A stretch of DNA of 64,000 nucleotides from Tenrec ecaudatus. Taxonomy: Eukaryota; Chordata; Mammalia; Afrosoricida; Tenrecidae. The stretch's first letter is position 1. The number at the start of each line of letters is the position of its first letter. The stretch is from NCBI RefSeq assembly GCF_050624435.1, contig NC_134547.1:33567419-33631418 (forward strand). The letters are read 5' to 3'. The notes under the pieces are model-generated. The model did not search any database and had not been told where the DNA came from. It worked only from the letters and a program-made list of their open reading frames with translations. Of this stretch, positions 43,331-56,300 are shown piece by piece. Both the position numbers and the translations under genes were made by a program.

Positions 43331-45034
43331 CATGCACAGCCACCTCTTCTACCCACCACTCCCACTACCCTGGGGCCCTGCCCCTCTCAAGGGGCCTTCA
43401 GCTGCCATTGTCATGTGACCATGCTCCTTCTGTGCCAGCGCACCCCGATCTGAAGAGTTTTCCTTTGTTCTCTGGTCTCTGGGTCGCCTCGTTTTGTCGG
43501 AATGTAACCATTCCACACAGCAGTGGGGTTTTCCGGACAACATTCCTGAAAGGAGTATATTTGTAGCAAAAACATGATCCCACCTTTCAGAACTCCCCTT
43601 GGAATTCAGGAAGTTGATAAGGACTTTAAATTCTCACTTATCTCGAATCTCCTGGTTCTCTCCCTCCCTCTCCACTGCCTCAGACTTAAAGTGACCCTAC
43701 AGGACAGAGCAGAAGTGCCCCATCCTTTCCCGGGCTGGAAATCTTTGAGCAAGTGTGTCTTTCTCCATGGTGGTGGCTGGTGCCTTCAAACCCCTTCGTT
43801 AGTCACCAAGTCAAGTGCTAGGTCACCGTCACCCCTGTGCTGTTTGGCTCCTGTATTCCTCCAGCCCTCCTTTTCTTCCCTCTCCTTTCAGTTCTCTCAC
43901 TCTCCCAACCCTTGGCGCCCATCTGCCCGCCAGGTGAGCAGCATCTCTGAGGGCAGACTGGGAAGCAATCAGCTACCTGGGTTCCTCCCAGTGGCCACGA
44001 GCATCCTGGAGACAGGCCTTTTCCCGGGCATGGGCAGTATGGAGCGTGAGATGGCCCCAGCAGGACGGAGCTCTCCAGAGGGGACTCCAAGCAGCCTGTC
44101 ACTTGTGCCACTGGGCTTGACTGCAGGGGTAGGGTTTAGGCTGGGGCTGTGGAGAAGAAACAGTTAAAGCCCACCAGCGTGAAAGCAGACAGCTGGATCA
44201 GCCCTGCTCCAACAGGGAGGGTTTCATTTGTTTTAAGTGCTTGGCGTGGTCATTGTTGAAGGAGGCTTTGGTGATACCTTGCAAGTACTTCTCCCTCAGC
44301 CATGCTGGCTGATCACGCTCCCAGGAGACCCGCGAAAACAACAAAGGTGTCCCAATCCGAAAGCCCATCACCTGGGCTGGAACTTGGTGCGCACTGGTGA
44401 TGAGGGTTGAGAGGCAATCCGAGCACAGTAATTAGGTATTAAACCTGGACAGGTACTAACCAGGAGGTGCGTAGCCCTTCACTCGGCCCTGGAAGCGGAT
44501 CTCCCCAGCGCGCCTGTCTGGACGGTGGCAGGGGTCCTGAAGTGATGTTAAGGATTCCCAGCACATGCTTTCTGCCTCCAGCTTGCTAGATTTGTAGCTG
44601 GCTTTTTTTTTTTTTCCTCCCCTTGGGCGGATTCCAGATGTGGTCTAAAACTTGTGAATTTCTAAGCTAGAGAATGGTAGACGGGGACTTGTCTTTTTGG
44701 TATGAGCATGTATTTTGCGGGTAGCGGTTGAGCACTGGCAAACTGCCGAGTACAAGATGCATTGAGCCAGCGTCTGTGTGGAATACATTATTGGGAGCGG
44801 GAACCTCAGTTTCAGTCATTTGAAAGTACTTGGGGGATGTGGATCAGAGCGCTGGATTTCTGGGCACTCTCCCACCTGAAACATACTGCCCCCTCCCCCT
44901 CCAAGAGAAACACATGCCACACCTGCCTCCCATTTCATTACTCTTAGCTAAGTCAAGCCCATCCACCTGGGGCCCATCTTCTAAATGCCATTTCCTGACC
45001 CTCCCTTCTAAAATCAAAGGCTCACAAACAGATA
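43331..45034. other. Single-copy sequence, no feature recognised
   Basis: The 197-codon plus-strand frame at 43574-44167 is the longest in the window but has low-complexity S, P and L composition, an overlapping antisense frame and no domain. I do not support it as a gene. A T-run is at 44605-44617. Confidence 0.45.
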
Positions 45035-45225
45035 GCCATTGCCTTTGAGTCAATTCCAGCTCGTGCAGAACCTTGTGCTACCGTGCAGAATTGCTCCATA
45101 GGATGATCTTGGTCACCTTGATGTCAGCTGATAACAATCATCTTTATAGAAGCAGACTGCCGGGCCTTTCTTCTGTGGTGCCACTTAGTGGGACTGCCAG
45201 CCTTTATGCTAGTAAACAACCTACC
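45035..45225 (-). mobile_element. AfroSINE, older variant
   Basis: Antisense order: GCCATTGCCTTTGAGTCAAT, GCAGAATTGCTCCATAGGAT, TATAGAAGCAGACTGCCGGG and TTCTTCTGTGGTGCCACTTA. Confidence 0.75.
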
Positions 45226-45239
45226 CCTTCAAAAACAAA

Positions 45240-45445
45240 AGCAAAAGGCCAGCCTAGGGTCCATTGGGTCCATGCTCACAGCCACCCTCCAGAGGATTTG
45301 TGACTCTCTGTTTTTACAGGAGTAGAGAGCTTCAGCTTTTGGAGATCAGGTTGGTGGATGTGAACTGTCAACCTTGAGATTAACAGTCCTTGTACTCTTT
45401 CTTGTCAAGTACAAACCATTTGAACCACCAAGGGACTCCTGCTTC
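45240..45445 (-). mobile_element. AfroSINE, diverged
   Basis: Antisense order: GTCCATGCTCACAGCCACCC, TTTTTACAGGAGTAGAGAGC, TGAACTGTCAACCTTGAGAT and CACCAAGGGACTCCTGC. Same orientation as the preceding SINE. Confidence 0.65.
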
Positions 45446-45614
45446 TACTCCATACCCTCAACTTCGACAATGAGGCCCGCTGACTATTACCAACAAGTCC
45501 CAGAATCACTGTTGCCAGATAAAACATACAATGATACCCAGTGAAATGTAAATTTCAGATAAAAAGAGGTACACACACAACAGATGCCCCACATGCTATT
45601 TAGAATATCTTTAA

Positions 45615-45805
45615 AAGGGCACTGGTAGTGTTGTTGGTGGGAAATATTTGGACCACTGACCATAGCTCAGTGATTCAAACCCATCCGCTGCTCCACAAGA
45701 GATAGATGGGGCTAATTGCTACGTGCTGAAAAACGTGCTGCTTTGGAAACCCACATACAGTCACTGTGCGTCAGAATCAGCCCACATGGCAGGGGCACTG
45801 ATTTT
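45615..45805 (+). mobile_element. AfroSINE
   Basis: Sense order: TCAGTGATTCAAACCCATCC, GCTGCTCCACAAGAGATAGA, TGCTTTGGAAACCCACATAC, GTGCGTCAGAATCAGCCCAC and ATGGCAGGGG. Same subtype as 24380-24560. Confidence 0.75.
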
Positions 45806-46204
45806 ACATGCAAAAAAATAATTTCTGAAATTAAAAAAAGAAGTTTTGGTGTGTTCTCTATTTCTATGTGCTTAAGTGGAAACCCTATATCTAACGTCCA
45901 ATAAAGTCAGAAAACCCACTGCCGTTGGTGTTTAGCAGAAATTCAAGTTTCACCTGGCCTCCTACAGACTCCTGCCGTCTCCTGTGTGGTCCTCTGCCAG
46001 AGGACGCAGATCCACCGTGAGGTCTGGGCAGGCAGTGTCTCCACAAGGACTCTCCAGCCAAAGTCAGTACTTCCATTTGACATTCAAACTACCAGGAGCA
46101 TTGTTTCTGTTCGCCTTTCCCTTGCTTCTTCCCTGCGCTCCTCTCTTGTCTTCTCTTTTCCCTCCCCTCTTCTCCTTCTCTTCCCGCTGTCATTTAAAAT
46201 CAGT
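45806..46204. other. Single-copy sequence with CT-rich tract
   Basis: A pyrimidine-rich stretch lies at 46110-46190. No gene supported. Confidence 0.4.
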
Positions 46205-46860
46205 GGTCTTTAGAGCGATCACACAGTTGTGCAATTGTCACCACTAATAATTCCAGAAATATTCATCATTCCAAAATGAAATCCTGTACCTCTTGATATT
46301 CAGCTCCCGTTCCTACCCCCTTCGCCACCCTCATCTCCCCACTCCCTCATAACTACCCAGTTATTTTCTCTTTTTGTGCATTTGTGTGTTCTGGATAGTT
46401 ATATAAGTGAAATAATATAATATATTGCCTTTCATGACTTGTGTCTTAGCCTAATATTTTCAAGGTTCCTCAATGTTACAAATAGCATGCTATTAGCATG
46501 TGATTTAAAAAAATAAACAAATCATATATATCACATTTTATTTACCCATATATTAGTTGATGGGCATTCGCATTTTCCCCACACTTCAGCTATTCTAAAT
46601 AATTGCAAATATTCATTTCTGTGAGTATGCATTTCTGTGAATGTTTATGTACAGGTTTTCATGTGGACATACGTTAAAAATTCTTTTGTGTGCATAGAAA
46701 GGTTGGAACATATAACAGCACTGCGGTTTGGGCATTTTCTTAATGACTAAAGATGTTTATCATCTTTTCATGGTTTTATTGTCCATCTGTAGACATTGTC
46801 CACCTGTAAATATGTTGGCATCCTTAAAGCAAATATGCATCTTTTAAACTTTCAAGTTGT
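46205..46860 (-). mobile_element. Ancient L1 (L1M type) 3' region
   Basis: Antisense L1 blocks in order: CAATTGTCACCACTAATAAT, AAATGAAATCCTGTACCTCT, ATAACTACCCAGTTATTTTC, GATAGTTATATAAGTGAAAT, TTCAAGGTTCCTCAATGTTA and TGATGGGCATTCGCATTTTC. Confidence 0.75.
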
Positions 46861-48215
46861 ACCTTCTCAACCCCCCTAATTTCAGCATATTTCATCTTTT
46901 TATGTATTTGGAAAATGTTTTATCCCAAGCACATTTAGGATGTTTATTTCTGAAACTTGGTGGTACAGAGATTCTCAAGCTGTCTTTTAAAAGCATGCTT
47001 AATATTATAATTTTATACCTCTCAAATGATAAACAAAATTGTTTAAGTGATAGAAAATTAAGCTCTGTAAACATCATCTTAGTGTGGGGAGAAACCCAAA
47101 AGATTCTGTGGTCCACATGGGGCAGAGATTGGGTGTATGTGATCAAAAGTCATCAATTTTCACATGAATTTCATCATCCAAGATGTTAGCTGTTCCTGAG
47201 GAACTCGTGAGGAAAAAGTCTGTATTTTCCATTACTTGTTAATATTCACAGCTAGCATAGTATTTTTGTTGATCAATGTATAGCACATGTATATGTGAAT
47301 TTGTTTTCACATCCTGCAACCTGAAATATGTTTTTGTTTGATATTCAAACCTCAGACCTGAGAAGAAAAGATTCTTCTTGTGCCTCGAGGTTAATTTCTA
47401 AAATCCAACTTGAATGGTGATTTCACTGCTAAATGTCTGCCTTCTCCTTCCTAAAGCCGATGAAGAATTAGTGATTTTCCTGACTGTTGGCTTCTAAGAG
47501 AAAGGAATCTGTCCGGGGAGATCCTGTTCTGCCCTGGGCGCTTTGTCACATATGGAATCTTCTTTGGGGAAAACAAGATGCAAAGTGGGACCAGCTCTAG
47601 CCAGAGTGGAAGACAGGGGACTGCGGGGGTCCCTAGCCTGGACCCCAGCCTGACTCACTATGCTCAGATAGATGAGTTCTTTGACTTGATTTTTCTTGTA
47701 GATAATGTCCACGTAGGGTATAAGTTAGGGATTCTGCTACTAAATGACTGTGTAATATTAGGCAAGCGTTTTCTCTGCTTCATCTGTTAATAAAACATGG
47801 GGGTTGGGTAAGGGTGCCTCTGAGATCTCTTTGGTTGAAATGATATTCCATTTCCATAACAGGGCCAGGGCAAGTGGCGTCTATGTCTGAAAGACAGTTC
47901 CTCAGCACTATGGGGGTAGATATTGAGGAGTTTGGATGGATCCTAATGGCTGTTCTATAGCCCAACCCAACAGTCTCATGTGTTCCCTCTGTTTAGTAAG
48001 TGCCGTGGCGGCAACTCTTAGAAGACTGGGCACCAGGCCACACGGGCCGTGCCTTCTTCAGGGTTGCTTGTCAATCAAGGAGCCTTGTTTACAAAGTGGC
48101 AGCTGGTATCACAGTGCAGTTGGACCTAGTAAGATTCTTTGGCTGAGAGAAACATAAGCTGTCTCTGGTTTGCTTATAATGAGAATCCACTGGAAGAAGA
48201 TGGAGACACGTAAGG
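46861..48215. other. Single-copy sequence, no feature recognised
   Basis: AT-rich on the left. Open frames up to 110 codons lack domains. Confidence 0.45.
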
Positions 48216-48223
48216 ATTTAGAG

Positions 48224-48414
48224 CAATGGTTCTCACCTGTGGGTCCGACCCCTTTGGGGAATGCATGACCCTTTCCCAGGGGTCGCCCAAGTCATAACAG
48301 TAGCAAAATTATAGTCATTAAGTAGCAACGAAAGGCATTTTATGGTTGGGGGGTCACCACAGCAAGAGGAACTGTATTATAGGGTCATGGCATGAGGAAG
48401 GTTGAGGACCGCGG
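48224..48414 (-). mobile_element. Short SPIN non-autonomous hAT
   Basis: Termini CAATGGTTCTCACC and GGTTGAGGACCGCGG are inverted repeats. The interior AGTCATAACAGTAGCAAAAT, GTAGCAACGAAAGGCATTTT and AACTGTATTATAGGGTCATG is the reverse complement of the 40871 copy. Flanking 8-mers ATTTAGAG (48216-48223) and ATTTCGAG (48415-48422) match at seven of eight positions. Length 191 bases, no coding capacity. Confidence 0.92.
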
Positions 48415-48422
48415 ATTTCGAG

Positions 48423-51068
48423 GGAAGAGCAGCGGGGAGTTTCAACAGCAGGGCTTGTTCTGACATGTGGTTCTGGCATCTCTTGGAGATAAATGCTTCT
48501 AAACAGCCTTGTTCTTTCGATCCTGTTGCTTCCAATTCCAAATGCAGAAAGGAAGCACAGCAATCAGTCACTGGCACTATTTACGAACCTCTCCTCCTAC
48601 CCTACCTTACTTAGGGGCCTATGATAGCATCACCTGGCCTGACCTTGGCAGGGGGGTGGGGTGCGGCGGGGCTGGTGATGTCCGTGTAGCTTGTCTGGCC
48701 AATGAATTGAGACTGGAAATGGCATGCACCATAAATGGAACATTGATGCCGAGGCAAGCTCCTCTAGAGTGTTTTTTTTCCTGCCTCGCGATTCAGTATA
48801 GAACACTAAAATACAGCCTTCATGAGCCTGAGTTGAGGAACTACAGTGAGCAGAGTGCTGCTTCTGACCCAGGACGAGCATGTGACATGAAAAAGAAAAA
48901 GAAACGGTCCTACATTAAACCGTTGGGATTTGGGGCTGCCTGTGACTGCAGCATTATCTAACATAACTAAGTCTTCTGTCACCGAGTTTGGTGAACTCAA
49001 CCCAACGGGGGTATTCAATTACCCCATAGGAAACAGATGTGCTAGTAGCATCGCAACCAAGAATGTGTGCCTGTCCGTGAACGCACAGTTGTTCACTACA
49101 GAGACCATAGGACCCCGTGAGGAACAGGGCCCCTCAGCATGACCTCGTGGGCGCCTGATTTCTGGGAGCAGACAAGCTGCCACAAATAGCTTAAAATTAC
49201 AGTCTTGTGACCTCCGATGTCACTACTATCTGAAGGTCAACACAAAACCCAGCTTCTGAATTCTGGCCATTCCGAACAGGCTCAACCAACCTCCAGGGCT
49301 ACTCAGAGGAACGCATAAGTCGCCTACTGTATTTAATTTAGTGTAAAAGCACAAGATCTTCCCTAAAAAAGTTCAAAATCCACAGATTGTATTAAAATAC
49401 ACTTTATTGTATAGTATTAACAAGCTGTATTAAAATCCTCAATAAATCATGTTTTGTTTATGCCATGGTTATAACATGAATAATACATTGAGAAATTTTT
49501 ATGCATTTAATAGGATGAAAAATCTTACGGGATTTCTGCACTTTGCTTCTCTCCACTGAGGCAGGTTCGTGCATTTTGTCACCATCTGACACATTTAAGC
49601 CATCATTTGAATCACCATGGTACCTTCAACTAGAATGCTGGGTAATTAAAAAGAACAAGAATAAGTATATATAATAAATTTAGAAGGCTTGCTAATTATG
49701 TGCATATTGTACTATATTAATACTGCTAATAATTCAAAGGACAACGAACATAAAAAAATCATCATCTAATTGGCCATGCACTCCCAAACCTGCATTTTGT
49801 AATGCCGCCGTAGGGACAGATATGGACTAAATCATTTTTCTCCCTTTAATCTGTGAGAATCATTGGCGAGGATAAAGGCAATAGGTCTTCATGTTGTTTA
49901 GATGCCAAGCACCTGGTGTTCAGTGGTTTTGTTTATCGGAGTGGAGAGCAACAGATGATCAATGGAGAAGATGAGATTTCTTTATTGTGCAAGGATGGAG
50001 AATGTGCTGCTTTAGATTCTGCAGGAGGGCTGCCAGTTGATGAGATGTCGAGATTAGTCAGCATGTTCAAGGTTATCTGTTGTAGCAATGGCTGCAGTGG
50101 CAAACATCTGGAAGCAGCCATCAGCTGGGGTTGGGGTGCATAAATTGTGAACTTCCATGCACCGGGATCTTCGTGATTGTATGAAAAAAGGATGAGGCGC
50201 TCTCCATGTGGCCACATGGAAAAATTCCCAACATGTTTATGTTAGCACTACTGAAAGGAATGGTCAAAGAAAAAGCAAAACATTTAAAAAGGAGTTAAAG
50301 ATGAGACTACTTATTGCTTTTGAATGGATTAAAGTTTCTGGGAGGATAGGGAAAATAAACCCTAATAAATAAGAATTTATTTACTAGGGGTGAGGGGAGT
50401 AAGAGCAAGGTAGATGGTGGAAAGGATGAGAAAAATTCTCTGAAAATCTATTTATGGTACTTCAACCAGAGGAGTGTGTTATCAATCAAAATAACTAAGC
50501 AACTTCAAGCCCCTTCACCTCAAAGAAAGTTTGAATGACATAAGCCAATGATTGCCAGCAAAGTGTCTCTCCTAACCCCAGGAGAATATGTGGGGTCTTC
50601 CATATCCATAGAACATAGATTGATTGGGCCAGAGAGGAACAAAACACAGCTAGTTCTTTGTGGAATGATGAACATCCCCAAAGATCATGGAGTTGGTGAG
50701 CTTCTTTCCAGAAGAGAGGAAGGTTAGCATAATGTTTATGGCAACGGTTTCCAGAGTTGGGGCTTAGAATTACTCAAAAAAATAGATATGAATACAATAG
50801 ACTCCATGACATTCATATACTCAGATGCCTACCAGGACCTGGCTGTTAAGAAGTGGGAACAGAAGGTCCCGGAGGGGCTGAGGCCAATCAGACTGTGCCA
50901 GCCCTCCTTAAGGGCAACGCCACTTAACCCAGCCACTGGTGGCTCTCAAGAAGGCCAGGGCTGTGCTCACCTTGGTTCTCCTGGATTTCCAAGGGAGATG
51001 ACAGTCCAGATTCCTATGTGGAATCTTCAGTTTCTTATGTTGGCAAATAATTTAAAAATAATTTTGGT
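48423..51068. other. Single-copy sequence; possible conserved element at 49340-49850
   Basis: No gene or repeat recognised. The part 49340-49850 is AT-rich, non-repetitive and has many ATTA/TAAT words (GCTAATTATGTGCATATTGT, ACTGCTAATAATTCAAAGG). A 150-codon frame at 48509-48961 and a 96-codon frame at 49853-50143 lack recognisable domains. Confidence 0.4.
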
Positions 51069-51083
51069 GGAGTGAAATTTCTT
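51069..51083. repeat. Target-site duplication of full-length L1, left copy
   Basis: GGAGTGAAATTTCTT, identical to 58729-58743. It adjoins the T-rich (antisense poly-A) end of the element. Confidence 0.93.
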
Positions 51084-53375
51084 TTTTAAAAATCATTTTA
51101 TTAAGGGCTCATACAACTCTTCTCACAATCTATAAAAACAACAATTGTGTAAAGCACATCTGTACATTCATTACCCTCATCATTCTCAAAACATCTGCTT
51201 TCCACCTAAGCCCCTGGCATCAGGTCCTCATTTTCCCCCTCCCTCCCCACACCCCCTTCCCTCATGAACCCTTGATAGTTTATAAATTAACATTCTGACA
51301 TATCTTGCCCTGTCCGGCATCTCCCTTTACCCACTTTTCTGTTGTCCGTCCCCCAGGGAGGAGGTCATATGTAGATCCTTGTAATCAATTCCCCCTTTCC
51401 AACCCACCCTCTCTCTATGTTCCCAGTATCACCACTCACACCACTGGCCATGAAGGGATCATCTTCCCTGGATTCCCCATGTTTTTAGTTCCTATCTGTA
51501 CCAGTGTACATCATCTGGTCTGGCCAGATTTGTAAGTTAGAATTGGGATCATGATAGTGGAGGAGGGGAAAGCATTTAGAACTAGAGGAAAGTTTTATGT
51601 TTCATCATTGCTACGTTGCACCCTGACTGGCTCATCTCCTCCCCGAGACCATTCTGTAAGGGGATGTCCAGTGGTCTAAAAATGGGCTTTGGGTCTCCAC
51701 TCCATACTCCCTACCTCATTCACTATGAGTTTTTGTTTTGATGATGCCTGATCCCTTCAACACCTTGTGATCTCATAGGCTGGTGTGCTTCTTCCATGTG
51801 GGCTTTGTTGCTTCTGAGCTTGATGGCTGCTTGTTTATCTTCAAGCCTTTAAGACTCCAGATGTTTTATCTTTTGAGAGCCGAGCACCACCAGCTTTCTT
51901 CATCACATTTGCTTATTCCCCCATTTGGTCTTCAGCAGTTGTGTCAGGAAGGTGAGGGTCATAGAATTCCAATTTAATAGAAGAAAGTATTTTTGCATTG
52001 AGGGAGTACTTGAGTGGAGGTCCAATGTCCTTCTCCTACCTTAATAATAAACCTGTAAATATATGCACATAGATCTATTTCCTCATCCTCATAGATAAAT
52101 ATATTTGCATATGTAAATACCTTTATTTAGACCTCTATAAATGCCCTTTGTCTCCTAGCTCTTTCCTCTATTTCCTTCAACTTTCCTCTTGTCCCACTAT
52201 CATGCTCAGTCTTCATTTGGGTTTCAGTAATTCCTCTTGGTTACATTAACCTTTATCATGCCCTACCAGGCCTCCCACAACCTTGTCACCACCAATTTGG
52301 ATCATTTGTTGTTCCCTTGTCCCTAGGTTTGTTAACACCACTACATTTCCCCCCACTTCCCCCTCTCCCATGTGCCCCCAGAACGGTTGGTCCCGTTGTT
52401 TTCTCCACCAGATTGTTCATCCAGTCTATCCTATTTAGACAGACTTGTGGAAATAATAACATGCACAAAAAATAAGATAGAGCAAAGCCCAGCAACAATA
52501 TACAACAAAACAACAACAAACCAATGACAAAAACAAAACACAAAAAGAAAGAAAAGCTTGTAGTTAGTTCAAGGACTGTTCGTTGGCCTTAGAGTGTTTC
52601 CAGTCCAGTCTGTTAGGGCACCAATCCCTGGCCCCAAAGTCCACCTTCAGCATTCCCTGGGGACCTCGCTGCTCCATTCCCTTGCTGGTCTGTTGCACCC
52701 CCTTAGTGTTTTGCCTCGGTGTGGGGGGATCAGATCGAGTGCAATTCCTACACTGTGTCTCCGGTGTTGTCCCCTGTAGGGTTATGGGTCAGTGAGGGGT
52801 GTCATGTCTCAAAGTGGGGCTGGCCATGTGGTCCTCTCTGTGAACTGGCTGCTTAATTGGGGTCATCGTTCTCAAGGCCTGGTGGGCCACGCACGATGTG
52901 CTCCACTCTCTCCTTCTCCCCCTTCATATGCTTCTGTGTGCTCTGATCAGATATGACCCTCTCCTGGTGCTGCAGATTCAATACCATCCTTTGAAATAAA
53001 TTCTTCTGGGGGGAGAGGCAGGTGTCCACATAGTATTTGGGATTGATGCCAGCCCCCCAGACCTCTCCACTGATTCCTTGCTTCCTGCCAGCATGTTGCA
53101 TTTACATCTTGGGGCACTGGGTTGAAGTCTGACCCCTCTTTCCTTGTGGAGACATAAACAATACCCTCCCCTTGGATGAGCTAATGCCTTGTGCCTCCGC
53201 TACCCATTTCTTTATAATTATTATTTTTTTCCCATTTTCCCACCTCCTTTTTAGTTGGCTACCATATATATCCCTGGATTTGGTCTCATCCCTGCCATAT
53301 TACCTGGTCCTCACCCTAGGAATGCTTATATAAAGTAGCTATTTCCCTATGCCCCTTTTGCATTTTTTTAAAAGC
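51084..53375 (-). other. Long L1 3' UTR
   Basis: Non-coding 3' tail between the ORF2 stop and the element end. It holds a stretch rich in A on the plus strand (52490-52560) and GC-rich parts (52620-52800). Human L1 3' UTRs are about 0.2 kb and mouse about 0.7 kb, so 2.3 kb is long. The possibility of a nested insertion was considered; matching order at 40964-42221 and at 1-490 argues that most of it belongs to this L1 family. Confidence 0.75.
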
Positions 53376-56300
53376 TTACCTCAGCAGACTCATGTTGTAC
53401 TTGTCCTTTTGTGCTTGCCTTACTTCGCTTAGCATGATTTCCTCCAGTTCTTCCCATGCAGCCATCTGCTTCATACGTTTATCACTGCGTTTTAGCGATG
53501 CGTAGTACTCCATTGTGTGTACATGCCACGGTTTTTTAATCCACTGTTCAGTTGATGGAAATGTGGGTTGTTTCCAACTCCTTGCAATTGTGAACTGTGC
53601 CGCAATGAACATTGGAGCGCAGATGTCTGGCCTTGGTTTGTTTCTTGCCTCTTCTGGGTATATGCCCAGTAGGGGGATTGCTGGGTCATATGGCAGCTCG
53701 ATTTCCATCTGTTTTAGGTATCACCAGACCGATTTCCATAGTGGCTGTACATACTTACAAGTCCACCATCAATGGATGAGAGTTCCTGTCTCCCCACAGC
53801 CCCTCCAACACTTGTTGCTTTCTGATTTTTTTAATTGGGCTACCTTTGGGGGTGTTAGGTGGTACCTCATTGTTGTTTTAATTTGCATTTCTCTTATGGC
53901 TAAAGATCGGGAACATTTTCTCATATGTTTATTGGCCTTTCAGATTTCTGCCCCTGTGAAACTTTTGTTCAGGTCCTTTGCCCACCTCCTCAGTGGGTAA
54001 TTAATTTTTTCTTTTTGGAAGCTAGCAGAGTATTGTAGATTTTAGTAATAAGGCCTTTGTTTGATGTGTCATTCCTAAAGATATTTTCCCAGTCTGTGGA
54101 CTCTTTTAATATTCTCTTGGTGAATTCTTTCAATGTACACAGGTATTTTATCTTCAGTATATCAAAGATCAGTTGTCTGTATGCTGATGATTTTATTTCC
54201 GGGTTTTCAGTTCTTTTCCATTGGTCTGAGTATCTGTCGTTGTACCAATACCGTGTGGTTCTGACAACTGTGACTATATAGTATTTGCTAAAGTCAGGCA
54301 AAGTAAGCCCTCCCACTGTGTCCTTCTTGAGGAGTTCTCTGCTAATTCTGGGCTTTTTCTCTCCATATAAAGTTGGTAACCGGTTTTTCAATTTCTTTGA
54401 AGAAAAATGAGGGTAATCATATCGGGATTGCATTAACTTATATAGTGTCTTTGGGAAAACTCATATCTTGACTATATTCTTCCGGTCCACAAGCATGGGA
54501 TATTCTTCCATTTGTTGAGGTTGCTCTTGGTTTCTTGTAATAGTGTTCTGTAGTTTTCCCCATATAGATCTTTTGTTCTTTTAGTCAGGTATATCCCTAG
54601 ATAGTTCCATTTGTGTTTGGCTATTGTGAAGTGTACCACCTTTTGATCTCCTCTTCTGTGGTTTTATCCTACATGTATAGCAGTCTGATGGACTTCTGTT
54701 TGGTGGTCTTGTATCCTGCCACTCTGTCAAACTCCTCTATTGCTTCCAGTACTTCCCTTGTGGAGCTTTTGGGATTTTCCATATATGAAATCATATCACC
54801 TGCAAATAACGATAGCTTCACCTCTTCCTTCCCCAGATGAATATATCTGATGTCTCTTCTTTGCCTTATGCTGTTAGCTAAAACCTCCAGCTCAATATTA
54901 AATAAGAGTGGGGACAAGGGGCATCTGGTCCCCTTTTCCAGTGTGATTGTGTTAGTCTTTTCTCCATTGACTCCCACGTTGGCTGTTGGTTTTTCATATA
55001 TAGCTTGTATTGTCTTGAGGAAGTTTCCTTCCATTCCTATCTTCTCAAGTGTCTTAAAATGGAATTGGTGTTGGATGTTGTCAAATGCTTTTTCTGCATC
55101 TATCGATATTATCATGTGTTTCTTAGAGTTTTTCATGTCAGTGTGGCGAATGATATTAATGGTCTTTCGTATGTTGAATCATCCTACATCCCTGGTATGA
55201 ATCCCACTTGGTCATGGTGAATTACTTGTTTTATATACTTTTGTATTCTACTGGCCAATATTTTGTTAATGATTTTGGCATCGATGTTCATTAGGGATAT
55301 TGGTCTGTAGTTCTCGATTCTTGTGGGATCTTTGCCCAGTTTTGGTATCAGAGTTATACTAGTTTCATAAAAGTTGTTTGGGAGTTTGCCATCTTTTTCT
55401 ATGTTCTGAAAGAGTTTGCATAGAATTGGTGTTAGTTCTTCCCTCAATGCTTGGTAGAATTCTCCAATGAAGCCATCTGGTCCAGGGGATTTTTTGTTGG
55501 CAATCCCTTGATAACCTTGTCTATTTCTTCTATTGCTATGGGCCTATTGAGATTCTTGATGTCCATTGAGGCTAGTCTAGGAAGGGATTGTTTTTCCAAG
55601 AATTTGTCCATTTCTTCCAAGTTGTTGAATTCATTGGAGTACAATTTTTCGTAGTACTGTGTTATTATCCTTTTGATTTCATTAGGGTCTTTTGTAATGT
55701 CCTCTCTTTCATCCCTTATTCTTGCTATTGAAATTTGTTCCCTCCTTTCTTTGGTTAGATTTGCCAGCGGTCTGTCGATTCTGTTTATCCTTTCAAACAA
55801 CCAACTTTTAGCAGAATTAACTTTTTCCATAATTTTATTATTTTCCCTCTCCTGAATCTCAGCCCTGATTTTTATTATTTCTTTTCTTTTGCTATTAGTA
55901 GGATTGTCCTACTTACTCTGCTCTAGTTGTTGTAAATTTTGTTGCAGCATATCAACCATGAGTCTCTCTTCCTTTCTCAGGTGTGCATGTATAGCTATGA
56001 AACTTCCTCTGATAACTGCCTTTGCTGTGTCCCATACGTTTGGGTACGTCGTGTTCTCATTCTCATTGGTTTCTTGAAATTTCCTAATTTCATCTCTGGT
56101 CTGTCCCGGTACACAATCCTTTTGCAGTAGAGAGTTATTCATCTTCCAATTGTTTGCTCTTATTTTCTTCATCTTCCTTGTGTTGATTTCCAGCCTTATG
56201 GCACAGTGGTCAGAGAGAGGTCTGTATGATATCAATGTGCTTAAATTTATGTAGATTCGCCTTATGCTCCAGTATGTGGTCTATCTTCGAATGTGAACCA

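Noticed and set aside
43574-44167. Longest open frame of the window (197 codons)
   Set aside because: No domain, S/P/L-rich low-complexity content, an overlapping antisense open frame, and no splice or promoter context. In GC-moderate DNA such frames occur by chance.
48509-48961. 150-codon open frame
   Set aside because: No recognisable domain, and no intron-exon context; other frames in the same stretch are equally open.
53515-54000. 161-codon plus-strand open frame
   Set aside because: It is the antisense of L1 ORF2 and has no independent support.
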